The notes under the pieces were generated by a model, which was not told where the DNA came from, did no database searches, and saw only the letters and a program-made list of their open reading frames with translations. The translations under genes and the position numbers were made by a program. Of a stretch of 64,000 nucleotides of DNA, positions 21,477-33,189 are shown in pieces (within the stretch, counting starts at the first letter, position 1; each line of letters opens with the position of its first letter). The DNA is taken from NCBI GenBank assembly GCA_025531455.1, contig JAMYHL010000019.1, positions 434,001-498,000 on the forward strand. The letters run 5' to 3'. The stretch comes from Apiotrichum sp. Y4204 (Eukaryota > Basidiomycota > Tremellomycetes > Trichosporonales > Trichosporonaceae).

Positions 21477-22003
21477 TTACGCCTCGGGGCCCTTGTCCAT
21501 CGCCTCGCGCGCCTCCTTCTTCCACCGCCGCGAGACGGCCGAGTAGCAGTTGGGACACAGGTTGTGCGCGAACTTGACGGTGCCACACGCGGGGCAGTGC
21601 GTGAAGTCTGGTGTGAGCAAGATAGATGTGGCAAGAGGGGAAGGGATATTGAGGAAAACATGTTGCTCGTCACGGTCGTGGGTAACGAACGCAAGGAAGA
21701 AGCCAAGACAAGAAATCCCAACTCCGCTGGCTGATGCCCGACCAATTGTATAGCCAGCAACTTCTCCCACCTCTCACTGCACTCACTCGTCTTGTTCTTG
21801 ATCCCCTTGTTTGCCGAGCGCATGCTCTTGCGCGAGTGGGTGGTGCGGTGCTTCGGGACGGCGAGGACGACCGGGGGGATGAGCTCGAGGAGGGACGAGA
21901 GGCCGCCAACGAGCGCGCCGACGCCGGGGAGCGCGGCGAGTGCCGGCGCGATGCGGGCAAGACGCGAGGGGGAAAAGACGGGGAGGCGGAGCGCGAGGGC
22001 CAT
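21477..22003 (-). CDS. MRPL32: Mitochondrial large-subunit ribosomal protein bL32m
   Basis: A structural zinc protein of the mitochondrial ribosome; in yeast it must be trimmed by the m-AAA protease before assembly. Two exons (21787-22003, 21477-21607) give 115 residues. The N-terminus is a hydrophobic/basic presequence (MALALRLPVFSPSRLARI). The mature protein shows VPKHRTTHSRKSMRSANKGIKNKT and the zinc motif CPACG-x8-CPNCY, the two CxxC pairs expected for L32. The intron 21608-21786 is 179 nt, long for this genome, and removes a stretch containing stop codons; the donor GTGAGT and acceptor ACACCAG are strong. It converges with the CTK2-like gene. Confidence 0.93.
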
Positions 22004-22387
22004 CGTTGTTGGTGGTGTGTTGTCGATGGTAATTGTTTTCTGGATTAGAGGTTGTGATTGTGCGCTCGAGCTCGACTTTTCCGACCGAGATGAAAACGGG
22101 TTGGAACTGGATGGAGAGGAATAATTTGGTTCCGTCCCAACGGTATGGCCTGGGGGTGATATCGCCCGCAACTGGTTCGTTACAGTGATTCATGACCCGG
22201 GATGAGAAATGCTATTATGCATGCATGGGTCTATGGGCGTATTGGCGCGCTCTGCGCTCAATGCGAAGAGGGATAGTTTTAGTCTGGGTATGGGTGTGGG
22301 CGAAAGATGCGGAGGCGAGTCCGTCAATCATTCCATCCCGCGCGATCACTGCGTCTCGAGCTCGCGTTTTTCCTTCTGCTCTGCTTC
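22004..22387. other. Promoter region of MRPL32 and 3' flank of CBP3
   Basis: 384 bp without a recognisable gene; the 5' end of MRPL32 and the 3' end of CBP3 face it. Confidence 0.5.
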
Positions 22388-23425
22388 CTACTGCTCAACC
22401 TTGCCCCACTCGCCAATGTTGCCCGCCAGAATGTCCTCGTCGCTGATCGAGTCGAGGCGGGCAAGCTCGCGGCGGATGAAGCGCACGATAAGCTCGAGCT
22501 GGTTGATGAACTGAAGCTCGTCAACAGGCTGCGGGGTGTTCCACGGCGCGAGACCACGCGACGCAAAGAGGTTGCGCCAGACCCAGCTCGCGAGCTCGGC
22601 GTCCGCACGCATGTAGTCGCCCTCAAACTCGCTCAGCCCGAGACCGAGCGCATAGTCGAGACCGGCACCCGCGCCCTTCCACTGCTCGCCCATCTCCTCC
22701 ATGTACTTCCTGATCACGCGCTCGCGCTCGCTCGGGCCGAGCACCATGCGCATCTCCGACTCGGACAGCTCGAAAAAGTGCGACAGCAGCTCGGTCGGGT
22801 ACGACTCGTGTGCGGGGCGGAACGCCGAAATGGAGATCGGCGACACCATCGCACTGCCCTTGCTCGTGTCCACATTGTGCGGCTTCCCCGGCTCGATCGG
22901 CTCGGGTGCCGGTGCATCTGGGCCGGAGGACGCGCGCAACGCACGCAGGCGGGTCACGAGAAGGAGGACGTAGAGGAGGTGAAGCTGGAAGAACGTCTGG
23001 TATGTCGGGGGAAGCGCACATGCTGAAGAGTGAGTAAACGGCTGACAACGCATATTACAGCCACACTCACCACCATACCACCAGCTCCGCTCGCGCTCAA
23101 CGGCCTCAACGACAACACGCATCATGTGTCCCGTCTCGCGGATAGCCGTCGTCGTGCGGGTGTTGTATCCCATGAGACGGGCCACGCTGTTGACGACCTT
23201 CTTCGTGCCCTCCGAGTACTGTTTCGGCGGGGCAGGCTCGGCCTTGGACGGGTGGAACGGGTCGACGGGGGCGGGGAACTCGGGCGCCTTGTTCACCGGC
23301 GTCGGGTCGTCGGTGAGCGGCTTCTTGAGCGCAACGTGCGTGGTGACGAAGGAGCGGAGAGGCGCCGGGGCGCGCGCGGCGCGCATGGCGCAGCTCGCGG
23401 CGCGGGCGGAGCGGAGAGCGGACAT
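22388..23425 (-). CDS. CBP3: Ubiquinol-cytochrome c reductase assembly factor, Cbp3/UQCC1 family
   Basis: Binds newly made cytochrome b at the mitoribosome exit and aids complex III assembly. Two exons (23071-23425, 22388-23022) separated by a 48-nt intron give 329 residues. The N-terminus is an Arg/Ala-rich presequence (MSALRSARAASCAMRAAR). Family signatures are ARLMGYNTRTTTAIRETGHMM, a WWY...CALPPTYQTFFQLH segment created by splicing, LLLVTRLRAL, HFFELSESEMRMVLG and the C-terminal ELASWVWRNLFASRG and FIRRELARLDSISDEDI. Together they cover the whole chaperone domain. The ATG at 23425 was chosen because it yields a typical targeting peptide; the frame is open further upstream. Divergent from SLD2. 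Confidence 0.92.
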   Translation of the reverse strand: MSALRSARAASCAMRAARAPAPLRSFVTTHVALKKPLTDDPTPVNKAPEFPAPVDPFHPSKAEPAPPKQYSEGTKKVVNSVARLMGYNTRTTTAIRETGHMMRVVVEAVERERSWWYGGECGCNMRCQPFTHSSACALPPTYQTFFQLHLLYVLLLVTRLRALRASSGPDAPAPEPIEPGKPHNVDTSKGSAMVSPISISAFRPAHESYPTELLSHFFELSESEMRMVLGPSERERVIRKYMEEMGEQWKGAGAGLDYALGLGLSEFEGDYMRADAELASWVWRNLFASRGLAPWNTPQPVDELQFINQLELIVRFIRRELARLDSISDEDILAGNIGEWGKVEQ

Positions 23426-23903
23426 CGTGAGACAGTAGGGTGGGCGTCTCGATAGCTGTTGTCCGAGTGGTCGAGCTCGAGCTGACCTTTTGGATTTGGG
23501 TATGGGGAGGGTGATGGACGACGGAGATGAGCTTGAGATGGTCAAGATTGTTGCTCCGACTCGAGTGTGATCCCAGGCGCAGCTCGCAAACGGACGGACC
23601 TGCTGCCCAGAAAAAAGGCATCTCGTTCGGCACAGGGGCATCGGCCATCGGCACAGGAGGAGCAGAAGATGGCGGAGGTATTTTAGCGCGAGACTAGTGT
23701 GTAATCCACGTTTTTAGTGCCTTTTAGTCCCGCGCCCTCGCGCCGTCACCACGCGCCGATCATGACCGCAAGACGCCAGGACGCCAGCCGCGACGCGTCG
23801 GAGACCAGAGCCAGAACGTGATTGCAACCACCTGAAGACCTGGAAAGCTGCAAAACAATACACACAACATCATTGTTACCAACACAACCCTCGACACGGC
23901 GCA
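23426..23903. promoter_or_regulatory. Divergent promoter CBP3/SLD2 with an ACGCGT element
   Basis: The 478-bp spacer has ACGCGT at 23793-23798, about 106 bp before the SLD2 ATG, again in the context CGACGCGTCG. This is the MBF/MluI-box sequence of fungal S-phase promoters; function is inferred. Confidence 0.4.
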
Positions 23904-25493
23904 ATGGACTTTTCCACCGTCAAGGCCAAGGTCAAGGCGTGGGAGCGGGGCTTCCGCGCCACGCACGGGTGCGACCCGACAAGACAGGACATGAAGGCTG
24001 ACAAGGGGGATATCTGTGCGTATATCAACGAATTCCAATTACGAGAATGGAGGCAGGCGGAAGGCTAACTTCCAGTGGAGATGTACGCCCTCTACCGACA
24101 GTTGTTAAAGACACAGTCGTCTAAAACAGCACCGTCCGCACCGCCCTCAGCTTCTACCACAACGGCGTCCTCGCGCACCGCTTCACGCCGACCCGCAGCA
24201 CCTACAACTCCGTCACGCACCGCGTCGCGCTCAGGACTGAGCGGCGAGGAACCCTCCGAGGCCGGGCCGTCGCGCCGACCATTACCTGGGCCGACGAACA
24301 CGTTCTCCACGCCGAAGAAGGATAAGAAGAAGGAGGGCTACACTGGCCCCGTGGCAGACCCGCTCGGCAACCCATTCAGCACGCCGCAGAAGAAGGGGGC
24401 GGCCAGCTTCGAGTCGCCGTTCATTCACGCCAACTCGCCGCGGCGACTGCGCGAGGTGCTCGAGGCCAACTCTCTGCACCGTTCGCGAGTGGAGATTACG
24501 CCGCGTACACGCGCGCGCAAGCGGCTCGCAGGGGAAGACGTCGAAGCCACGCCGGCCAAAATACCCCGCAGGCAGCGCCCGCGCGGCGTCCGCCCCCGGC
24601 CGCCCGTATCGGAATCCGAAGACGAGGAGTTTGAGCAGACGCCAATCAAGCCCGGCTCGGCGATTTTCGCGCTCATGGACGACCTCCGCCCGAACGGTAA
24701 AAGCAAGAAGGAGAGTAAAGGCAAGGGAACGAAGGATTTGTTTCCCATCTTCCAGCGGGTCAAGCGCGCACCGGAGGAAGACAAGGAGAGCGGGCGCGCA
24801 AAGCGGCGGAACGTCGTGGTTGAGGCGAGCGACGACGACGGGCCCGGGTCTCCGACACCCGTCCCGCCGATCACGATCCCCGCCGACCCTCCCTCCGGAC
24901 CGTCGTTTGTGCCAGAAACCGCCTTCCCGGCCGAAGACGACCGCCTCCCGACTCCGCCACCGGCAGAAATTGCCCCTCCTGCGGCTCGCACACCGCGCGC
25001 ACGCGACCGTATCATCAAGCTCTCAGACGACGAGTGGGACCCCGAGGCGGACACGCGCATCGTTCGCGTGGTGGGCACGAGGCGGCGGACTGTGCGTGTT
25101 GCGCCCCTCGCCGGCGTGGCGAGCGACGATGAGGTGTATGAGGAGACGCAGGACGTCAGTGTCGAGGTCGAGGTGGAGGAGTCTGACGAGGAAGAGACGG
25201 ATGCCAACGCCACCACCATCCCCATGCTCTCGTACCTCTCCCTCAGATCACCAGTCGCGCGTGTTGGGGAGCGCCTCGCGGATCTGCGTGTGCGTGCGCT
25301 CCTCGACCCGACCTCGGCTGCTGCCGCGGCGCTGCGCGCAGCAAGTCGTGGACAAGACGTGTTCGTCTGCGGCGAGGTTGACGGCGAGGGCGATGAGTGG
25401 GACATGCAGATTGAGCGTGAGGTCGAGGGCGACGACGACTGGGAGAGCGATGCCGAGGGATGGAAGGCGACGCCGGCCGACGAGCCGTGGTGA
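23904..25493 (+). CDS. SLD2: DNA replication initiation factor Sld2/Drc1
   Basis: Sld2 is phosphorylated by S-phase CDK and then binds Dpb11 to load the CMG helicase; it is related to the N-terminus of vertebrate RecQL4. Two exons (23904-24015, 24076-25493) give 509 residues. The conserved N-terminal helix VKAKVKAWERGFRATHGCDPTRQD and LEMYALYRQLLK is the diagnostic Sld2/RecQL4 signature, and the frame across it is restored by the 60-nt intron 24016-24075. The rest is disordered with many SP/TP sites (for example RTPSRT-type clusters, FSTPKK, ATPAK), basic patches and acidic stretches, matching the CDK-regulated character of the family. Convergent with PUS4 at 117 bp. Confidence 0.88.
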
Positions 25494-25610
25494 GCAGGGA
25501 AAGGGATCATAAAATGCCGAACATTGGACCTCGTATGTCACGAATTGTATGCATTGTGTACAGTACCAAACTCTTGCGAATCGAATGCTTTCACGCCGAC
25601 TAACACGCTA

Positions 25611-27317
25611 CTACGCGCCACCGCGCTTCTTGAAGTGACCCCGACCACGACCGCCACCACCGCGTCCGCCACGTCCGCCGTACCCGCCACCGTGGCCGTG
25701 GTGTCCGCGCGACTTGGAGTCGTGCACGACCGGCACGGGAACAGGCACGAAGCGACGGAGCACCTCGATCTCCCACTCCTTCAGTTCGCCCTTCCAGTTG
25801 CGCTCTATGCGCGCCTTGCGGCCAAAGTTGGCCTTGAGCTCCTCGGTCGTCATGTTTGCCGCGGCCTCCTCCTCCTGCTGGGCAAGGCTCTTTATCTCGG
25901 CGTCGCGCTCGTCGATCGCACGCTCAAACACGCACCACGGGATACACCCTGTCGTCGGGCCGGTGGACGACCCTGTGGCAGTCTCGGGCGTGGGCTCGAC
26001 TGCCGGCGGTGCCGCAGCCTTGAGGCCGTATCCCTCTCCAGCCTTCTCCGCCATCTGGGCCAACGCGGCGTCGGCACTCGCGCGCACCTCGTCAATCGCA
26101 GCGAGCTGATCCTCGTCGCCGTGGAGCACAAACTCGCCCTGGCGCGTCCGCGTGAGGCTCACGACGTGTGCGCCACATCCAAGCGCAACACCAATGTCGT
26201 GCACGATCGAGCGGACGTACGTCCCCGAGCTGACCGTCATGCGCACCTTGAAGGTAGCCGGGCGGAGACCAGTAGCCGCCGAAACCTCGGGAAGCTCAGG
26301 GGCCGCGAGGTCGACCTCCTCGGCCTTGACGGCCTCTGCGCCCTCGCCGCCCGCGTCGTGTACCATCTTGTTGAGCTTCGAGAACACGTCCTTCTCCTCC
26401 GCGTCGAGGCGCTTCTCCGGCCAGCGGTACGTGTGGCCTCCATCACCGGGCGTGACCTCGGCAGGCTTAAAGTCGATAACCTCGATCGAGACATCGCACT
26501 CGCGCACGGGGATAGCGCGCGGGAGCGGAATCGACTCGCGGGCGTACTCGTACAGCGGCTTGCCGTCCATCTTGAGTGCCGAGAAGCTGGCTGTCAGAAT
26601 GGACTTGTCAAGCAGATAAAAACTGTGACACCAGCTGCACACCAATCCGACTCACATTGGCGGTGTCTGCTTGATCTTGCCCTGGAAGCGGTCGAGCACG
26701 CGCTCAATGTCCTCGCGGGTGATGCCGTCAAAGTTGCCAGTAGAGAGCAGCGGGCTCTCGGCATCGTACGAGGTGGTCGTGGCGCCGAGGAGGCCGATCG
26801 CCTCGTATTCCTGCGTGTGAGCGAGCATCCAGCTACCGAACCTCTCTCAGCTGGACTCACCTTGGAGCACTCGAGGAAGCGGTTCAGGTGCTTGGTGCCG
26901 CGGTTAACGCCGATAACTGTCGTAAGTACTCGCCACTAACAGTTCACCCACCGAGAACACCGTCCGCGAGCGGGTCGAGCGTACCGCCCTGTCCGACCTT
27001 GAGGCCGTGGTGCGTCATGTTCTTCTTGCGCTTGTTCGCCTCGGGCGCGCGCTTGCTCGCCGGGTCGTCGAACAGGCGGGACTCGAGGAGGAGCGGGTTG
27101 ATCGCGTCGATGATGCGCATCCTGCCGTCAGCAACTGCAAGATGGGGACGGGGACCGAGGTTCCACAGATATTATCACCTCGGGGCTGATGAACACTCAA
27201 GAATGGAGCACCACACCTCCCATCATTCACGGTCACTCACGACGCAGGCCCCGCGGGCTTGGCAATGGGAAACAGCCCATTGAGCGGGAACGCGGGCGTG
27301 GACGCTGCCTTCGGCAT
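25611..27317 (-). CDS. PUS4: tRNA pseudouridine-55 synthase Pus4 (TruB family) with an RGG-rich tail
   Basis: Isomerises U55 in the T loop of tRNAs. Five exons (27241-27317, 26952-27121, 26861-26916, 26656-26810, 25611-26586) give 477 residues. Motifs are [38 protein letters not shown] with the catalytic Asp, [33 protein letters not shown] and [15 protein letters not shown]; the thumb/PUA-like part includes [13 protein letters not shown] and [14 protein letters not shown]. Two Glu/Lys/Ala-rich insertions interrupt the C-terminal domain. The last ~35 residues are a His/Gly/Arg-rich RGG box, unusual for this enzyme. The first intron (27122-27240) is 119 nt; ATG 27317 matches the short N-terminus before LNGLFPI. 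Confidence 0.93.
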
Positions 27318-27674
27318 GCTGGAGGTTGGGGCGGTGAGGCCGGCGGAGATGAGGCTGCGGAGGGGGGGCAGGGCGCGCCGGAGGGGGGTGGGGAGCATGC
27401 GATGATGGAGGAGGGTGTGGAGGGAAATTTTGGGTCGACGCCGAATTTATGTTGTGCGTGTGGTTGTGTGTGCCAGTGGAGGTGGAGGTGCGCAAGTGCT
27501 GAAATCTGGAGCAGTGGCCAACAGCAACAGCAGTAGCCATGGCGCTCGTCTTCTGAACACCCTGTACATGCAGCAGCGCAGCACGAGTCAATACAAGGAC
27601 ATGATGGCCACGATATGCATCACACACCGAGCCTCTAAGCAGCTCTCTATTTATCCCAGCTTGTCCTCTCCGCT
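27318..27674. other. Spacer between PUS4 start and MDE1 end
   Basis: 357 bp forming the PUS4 promoter and 5' UTR and the MDE1 3' flank. It is purine-rich on the plus strand near 27350-27420. No gene recognised. Confidence 0.5.
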
Positions 27675-28912
27675 CTAGTTGTCGCCCTCGAGAGGGAGAC
27701 CAGCCTGGAGCATCTTGACGGCAATCTCGAAGAGGTAGTCGAGGCACTCGGCCTGCGTCTTGGCCGACTCCCAGGTAGGGCCTGCAGTCAGCACACCGCA
27801 CAAAGTGATAGGCCCCCGCAACAGATCACCACCCACTCACCCCAGACATAGACGCCGTGCCGGCGCACGAGGATGGCAGCGGCATCGGGGTACTCCTCCA
27901 TGGCCTGTGCCATCGAGTCGGTGAGGTCCTCCTCGCGCGCCGTGTTCTCAATAATCGGCACCTCGAGCGTGTTAAAGTACGCGAGTGTCTTGCCGACGCC
28001 GCCGAGACGCACGCCCTTGATCATCTCCTGGTGGCTGATGCGGAACGACTTGGCTGACTTGCCGAGGAGGAGCGTGAGCATCACTGTGCGTGAGTGGAGT
28101 GCAAGGTTGGGAGAAGGGACAAGGACGGAGAGAGGACTGCCGCGTACAGTCCCAGCCCACGGCCTAATGTCGCCGTCCATCGGGATATCACGTACCAGCA
28201 TGCTGCGAGTGCGTGTGGATGCACGAAACGGCATCGCGCTGGGTAAACGCGTTCCAGAAGAGCGGCGTGCACTGGCTCTCGCTAAGCCCAGGCTTGGAGG
28301 GCACGCGCACAAAGTCACGCTTCGACCCCGGTTTGGGCACGGACGACTGCGCAAACGGCAGCACGAACATGTGCTCGGGGAGGATGCGCTCCTTCTGCAC
28401 GCCCGAGGGCGCGAGGTACACTAGCGGTCTGCGATTAGTATCTGGATATCTAGATGAGGGCGCTCTGTTGCCCCAGGAGTTGTCCCAACAGAATAGGCAT
28501 CGCACCCGGCAGTCACCAGCTCGCGGCTGCTCGTGCGTCAATACTCGGCACTCACCCGCTCCGCATCGAGATGCCTGTGGTCAGCATCAGAAGCTCAAAG
28601 AAGCCAATCTACCGAGCTTGTGGGACAATGACACAGCTCAGACTTGATCTTCACTCACCGCCACCAGTACCCGTCACCCAGCCGAGCTTGTAAAACTCGC
28701 GGCACAGCTCGGGGATGAGGTTCGCGGGCTGGTGTCAGCATCGCGGCGCGAAGAACTGGTCCAGGCCGAGAAGAGGGCATCGTCCGCGTGCTCTATCCCG
28801 CCCCTCCCCAGCCCAAACTTACATGCTCCGGGTCCTCGCTCTTCACGAGCGCCTCCGCGCCCTCCGAAAGCGGAACAATCTCGCCGTACCCCGGGATGTT
28901 GATGGCGGCCAT
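27675..28912 (-). CDS. MDE1: Methylthioribulose-1-phosphate dehydratase
   Basis: Third enzyme of the methionine salvage pathway, dehydrating methylthioribulose-1-phosphate in the cytosol. Six exons (28823-28912, 28659-28728, 28556-28574, 28196-28428, 27841-28083, 27675-27781) encode 253 residues of the class II aldolase/adducin family. Key segments are HPANLIPELCREFYKLGWVTGTGGG, ISMRSGPLVYLAPSGVQKERI, the zinc-binding CIHTHSQHA, HQEMIKGV and RRHGVYVWGPTWESAKTQ with the third His ligand. The 19-nt exon 28556-28574 encodes only ISMRSG between introns of 84 and 127 nt; the frame and the family motif are both restored only if it is included. Introns here (59-127 nt) are longer than in most neighbours. 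Confidence 0.92.
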
Positions 28913-29144
28913 GGTGTTGTGTGGATGGTGTAGATCCATCAATCCAACAACTTTTTGCACGTGCATTTGTGAACCTCCACTTTTCGCGGTCATGCCATGT
29001 TAGGTAGTGGCACCGTACACGCCATGCACGTTCTGTAGCACCAAACAAACGACATCACAAATCGTGCAATGCATAAACACTGAACGTGAACCTCTCACTA
29101 GCCTCTCATCCTCATGCATACAAGATTACTGCGATACCAGTCTA

Positions 29145-32100
29145 TCACCACGGGTTCTCCAGCGCCATCTTCTCCTTGTCTCCCCACGAGCCCGCAAACG
29201 GATTCGTAATGTCGGCGGGGTGTGGGCGCGCAGGCGGGGCGGCGCGCAGGCCGTCGGGGCCAAACGAGCCTGATGGGGGTTGGGACGGGTTGGACCACGC
29301 GTTGAATCCAAAGACCGATTTCGGGGGGTTGGGAGATGAGGACGGGAAGGCGGCCGATGGGGACGGCGCGGACGGTGAAGATGCGGATCCCCACGCGTCG
29401 CCCCAGGCCGGCAGGTCGAGGTTGAGCGAGCGCTGCGCCGTGCCTGCGATATCCCCGTCGGTGTCATCCTCCTCCGGAGCGGCAGCACTTGCACTCCGAG
29501 CCGGCGGAGAGAGCGGAGTAATCGGTGACGGCGTGCGCACCGGGAGCGGGGCGGAGCCGGTGCGCTGTGGGCTGCTGAGGGTGGGAATGGCCGGCGCGGG
29601 CGACTGTGGCGGTTCGCCTGGATAGTGTGCGGTGGGATCACGCAGCTTCTGGAGATCGATATCCTTTCCGAGCTCATGCGAGATGGCGGCAAAGTCAAAG
29701 CCGGCAGTCTCGGGAATGTTCCGCATCGCCGCCTCCTCCTCGGCGGCCGCAGCAGCTGCAGCTGCTGCGGCAGCCGCTTCCGACTCTGAGCTCAGACGGG
29801 GCCCAGATCCGGCTCCATCAGCACCCACGTCGCCAATGTCCATCCCGCTGTCGTCGCTTTCACGCAGACCAGTGCGACCCGCCTTGGGCGCCTCTTCCTC
29901 CTCACGCGGCGGGAGGCCGTCCTCGTCATACTCCTCTGCGTCCGGATGGCTGTGGGTATCGGCGCTCGGTCGCGGCGTGGTGTCGCTACTTGTTTTCGTC
30001 TTCTTGCGGCGCGGGAAGATACCCAGAATCTTCTTCTCTTTCTTGCGCGCCTCCTCCTCCTCGTCCATCACAACGTAGCGCTCCTGCATCTCGGGGTCCT
30101 CGTCGGGATCTTCGGGCTCGTCGAAGTAGTCCGCGGTGACGGGGAAGCCGACCTTCTGGAGAAGTTGCGGCATCGAGGATCGATAACTCATGTGGCCCTG
30201 GATGCACTCGGTGACTTCGATGTTCTCCAGGCCCGGAACGTTTTCCACTGCACGCAGACCAGCAACGGTGTTCAGACCGCCTGAGGTCGCGCGGAAGAGG
30301 TATCCGAGAATCCAGTCGTTCGTCGCAAAGCCATTCACAAAGCGGCCCGAAACGACACTGCGCGCATCTATCCACTTTGCGCGCGAAGCGGTCAGCGTCG
30401 TGCCAAAGAGATAGACGTCCTGGACGATGCCGTACGCCTTGAGGCGCGCGAGCTCGACCAGCGCGTAGAAAATGACTCGCGCGCCGAGGGAGAAACCAAT
30501 AAGCGACGTCGGGCGCACACCAGCATGGCGCTGGATGAGCACGTCCGCGAGCACAAGACCAGCCGCCTTAGCGCGGTCCAGGGCGTTGACCCAGGGGTTG
30601 TCAATCAGATATCCCAGCTTGGTGAGGACTGTTGTCAGCACGTAAAACGGTTTCACAAACGCACTGAGTGGCCATTGCAATGCACTCATCAGAGTGGTCA
30701 TGATGGTCGCCTGCAGAATCTGCTGTCCGACCTGCGTGAGCACTTCTGTGCTTAGAATGGAAATCGCGTTTCCCATCTCATTCATCATCTCGGGCTCCCA
30801 GAGCACCGAGAACACGTCGCCCACAATCGAGTCCAGCACCGAGAATGGTAAGCGGACGTCGTCCACCTTGGATGCCATGAATCTGGTGTGAGCTGCTATT
30901 TTAGCTCTGTCGACTCACCCTCCAACCGTTATGTAACAGCTAACACGTCTATTGTTATGCAGCGGCTTGAGCTCGAATGTGCGCACTTCACGCGTACGCC
31001 TCCCCATTCCACGACCAGCAATGTTTGCACCAGTGAGCACGCCGCCAGTGGTGATGAGTGCCGCGCCTCCAGTGCCAGCAAGGAAACCAGTGGTACCGGT
31101 GATACCGATCGTGGTGAATGCTGCACCGAGACCAGCGCCAATGACCGGGGCAAGCAGGCCAGCCGAGAGGCCGATGACAAGCGCACCTCCCACAGCGGCG
31201 GCGCCCATCATGGCGTAACGCCTGCGCCGGGCAGTCTTTGCACGGCCGCCAATAACATCGTCCTGCTGCAGTTGCCCGACACTCTCCTGGATCTCGAGTG
31301 CGTCCGTGACACGGTTCTCGAAACGCACGATATCGAGCCATCCGAAGCCGAGACCGCGCGCCACACGCTCGAGGAAGGCTCGCGATCGCGCGTCGTATAC
31401 CGAGTCGGCGATGAGAACGAGAAACAGATCACAGAGCACGGTCCACCGGATATCCAAAGTGACGTCCTCGTCGGACGCCGTGATGGACGTGGAGACACCG
31501 GGAAGAGCGGGCATGGCGGCCGTTTCCTGAATGACATCGTCGGGAAGCGGTTGCGGTCCGGGTTTGGGAGTGAGTTCGGTACTAGGTCGTGGCCCGTCAC
31601 TACTTGTTCTGTCCTCGCCGTCTTTGGGCGGAACGCTAAGAGATTGCGTCGGTGAAGTACCAAGCTGTGGGCTGGAGCCCTTGACGGGCGATTTACTGGG
31701 GTCAGGAGAACGCAGCGCGGAGCCGATATCGCCATCATCGTCCATGGAGTTGCTGACCCGGGATGCGCCAATGTCCCCGTCATCGTCGTCGTACAGTGGC
31801 GGCGAGTCGGAGGGTTGTGACTGATTATATGGTGGTGCGGGGTTTAGGATGCTCTCGTGGTCGGTCTCCTCACTCTCCTCTCGTTTCGCTTTTTCAATCA
31901 TCCTCCGTGCTTCCTCCTCCTTCTCCTCCTCCTCCTTCTTAATAGCGTCCTCTGCGGCTTCCTCATCCGCCTTACGCTTCGCGACGGGATCGAACTCGGG
32001 ATTCCGCACTGTATGTGTCGTCATGAGGGGTGGCACGAGGTCGTAGGGATCCACACCATGCTCAGCGAGCGAATCAATCATATGCTGCTCTGCGCCGTTA

Positions 32101-33189
32101 GCAAGCTGCACTCAGTCCCAACTCACCATCTCTATCGAGCTCCATGTGCTGATACAGCCGTGCCATGATCTTAATCATCCAGATATTCCCGCTCTCCACT
32201 ACAGGAATCTCCGCTGCGCGACCTTTGCCCTTGAGCCGGGAGGTCTTGACATTCTCCCAACCGCGTCCCATGTCCTGCACCATGCGGCGTGCAACGAGCG
32301 CACACAGCCCGACGTACGCGATGCGCTGGCCTTCCGTGAGCAGCTCCTTGGTCGCCTGCATCTGGCTGAGGGGCGTCATCGCCTTGTCCTCGTTGAACAG
32401 GTATCGCGTGCGCATGTGTACCTCCTCGCTCTCCTCGTCTTCGTCTAGCCGCAGACGCGTGTACTCGCTCTCGTCGACGCCGGCCTTTTCGCGCCACGAG
32501 TCAGTCGCAAGCGTATCAGCCTCCAGCTGCAGGTGCACGCCCGTCGCGTTGCCGATCGCCTTCTCGTCGTCGTCTAGCCGCAGTGGTGCGCGATACCCGA
32601 ACTTCTTGTCGTCGATCGCATCGAGCTCAGAGGTGAAGTCGTCAGAGCGCACAACAGGCATGTCTGGGGTTAGCAGAGTTATGGAAGAGCGCTCGGGCGC
32701 GGGAAGTCGGGGAGTCTGGACGCCGCAACACGCAACTGAGGCCGGGTGCGAGGAAGGCATGAGTGCAGACGGTGCACGCCACGCCGAGGTGGGTGCCAGC
32801 CGCAGATGCACGGCGTGCGCCCAGCCAGAGCGCAGACGACAAGGTCACTGCTAGACACCGTAGCTTGCGCAGACGTAAAACCTAAGACGCGCTCGGTGAG
32901 AAACACAATAGGAGCGACGCACACCGGGAGGTCAGGGGAGACAGACCACAAACACCTATCCACCTCGAGTGCCGAACACCGCGCTTCAGACTACACCAAA
33001 CGCACCTTGCCACCCATCATCGTCATCAAAGTCGGCCCATCCGCCGGAATTCGAGATGTTCGAGTGATTGGAATTGACGCTCGCGCCGAGCGGTTTGGGT
33101 GGCGACAGGCCGAGGCTGCTGCTGCCGCTGCGCGCGGGCGGGGGCGGGGAGAGCCGCTGCGCGCTGCCTGTCCGCGGGGGCGGGAGCAT
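29145..33189 (-). CDS. TMCO4/Mil1-type DUF726 membrane-associated alpha/beta-hydrolase-like protein
   Basis: Orthologous in type to human TMCO4 and yeast Mil1 (YFL034W), which associates with the AP-1 clathrin adaptor; enzymatic activity is not established. Four exons (33006-33189, 32127-32663, 30919-32089, 29145-30882) give 1209 residues. An acidic N-terminus (WADFDDDDGW) precedes a helical region (RIAYVGLCALVARRM), a coiled coil rich in Glu/Lys/Arg, then the DUF726 core: glycine-rich membrane segments (GGALVIGLSAGLLAPVIGAGLG, TGGAALITTGGVLTG), SVLWEPEMM, and an esterase-like elbow SLIGFSLGARVIFYAL with nucleophile Ser in GFSLG. The C-terminal ~300 residues are disordered and contain an Ala run. 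The first intron, 342 nt, is the longest confidently placed within the left part. Confidence 0.88.

Noticed and set aside
24425..25510. 361-codon Ser/Arg-rich frame on the minus strand
   Set aside because: Mirror of the SLD2 coding region, with no domain and no plausible start or splice context.
25524..26939. 471-codon open frame on the plus strand
   Set aside because: Antisense shadow of PUS4; it crosses PUS4 introns and shows no family motif.
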